Shown here: positions 63,974 through 64,000 of the stretch, piece by piece | Numbering within the stretch: position 1 is the first letter of the stretch | Layout: every line of letters begins with the position of its first letter | Source: Lachnospiraceae bacterium A4 | Lineage (GTDB): Bacteria > Bacillota > Clostridia > Lachnospirales > Lachnospiraceae | Assembly (NCBI GenBank): GCA_000403215.2 | Contig: KE159562.1 | Coordinates: 221,556 to 285,555, forward strand | DNA: 64,000 bases | Reading direction: 5' to 3' | The notes under the pieces: model-generated | What the model was told of the DNA's origin: nothing | The model's database searches: none | What the model saw: the letters and a program-made list of their open reading frames with translations, nothing else | Position numbers and translations under genes: made by a program

Positions 63974-64000
63974 GCAGCGCAAACTTTTTACTCACAAGTA

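Larger units (their letters stand above)
62386..64000 (+). mobile_element. Complete IS4-type insertion sequence
   Basis: Ends carry 19-bp terminal inverted repeats: TACTTGAGAGTAAAAAGTT (62386-62404) and the inverse of TACTTGTGAGTAAAAAGTT (63982-64000), 18 of 19 matching. One transposase gene fills the element. The right end coincides with the window edge, so a target duplication cannot be checked and the element may extend a few bases further. Confidence 0.8.

Overview
The window reads as chromosomal DNA from an anaerobic, low-to-medium GC Firmicute, most likely a butyrate-forming gut member of the Lachnospiraceae. This is inferred from gene content and AGGAGG-type ribosome binding sites; no rRNA or other species-level marker is present. 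Key evidence: a complete acetyl-CoA to butyryl-CoA operon (thl-crt-hbd-bcd-etfB-etfA) plus phosphate butyryltransferase and butyrate kinase; an NADP-type glutamate dehydrogenase; a lacto-N-biose/galacto-N-biose phosphorylase operon; an arabinose isomerase; a uronate/beta-glycoside operon; and subtilases of the clostridial CspB-like type.

Layout. 1-8.6 kb: edge of a CPCC Cys-rich gene, Na/Pi cotransporter, gdhA, a LysR regulator flanked by two related hairpin repeats, then an HMGL-like aldolase, an SDR and a thioredoxin-reductase-like flavoprotein. 8.8-12.8 kb: secreted SH3-NlpC/P60 hydrolase, a DnaA-box cluster, hpf and an M23 peptidase. 13-19.5 kb: butyryl-CoA operon with a structured leader and two hairpins between genes. 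19.6-20.2 kb: Uma2-type nuclease. 20.2-27 kb: polyamine operon (speD, speA, speE, speB, carboxyspermidine dehydrogenase and decarboxylase) behind a folded 5' leader with its own terminator. 27-30 kb: ABC ATPase and a permease fused to a CPBP protease, convergent with an AraC regulator. 31-39 kb: araA, a lone subtilase prodomain, PadR-DUF2812, a chemoreceptor, the subtilase catalytic part and a LysM-GH18 protein. 39-47 kb (minus strand): ABC importer, a 54-codon membrane protein, GH112 phosphorylase, NahK-like kinase and a SUKH protein, divergent from an AraC regulator. 48-51 kb: HTH, CheC-like, YihY and SH3 proteins and tRNA-Thr(GGT). 51-55 kb: buk and ptb (minus), split ThrE exporter (plus). 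55-62 kb: GH2 glycosidase, GPH transporter, uxuA, an SDR and a second, intact subtilase. 62.4-64 kb: a complete IS4-type insertion sequence.

Most notable. (1) The prodomain at 32747-33037 (minus) and the catalytic subtilase at 36337-37830 (plus) look like two halves of one gene separated by inversion of the 3.6 kb between them; an 11-bp inverted repeat lies exactly at both break points. (2) The polyamine operon has a promoter, a roughly 110-nt multi-helix fold and an intrinsic terminator ahead of speD, the layout of a riboswitch or attenuator. (3) Two long-hairpin repeats around the LysR gene differ by paired, compensatory changes in their arms. (4) A DnaA-box cluster lies away from any dnaA gene. 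Function calls rest on sequence motifs read by eye; no database search was run.
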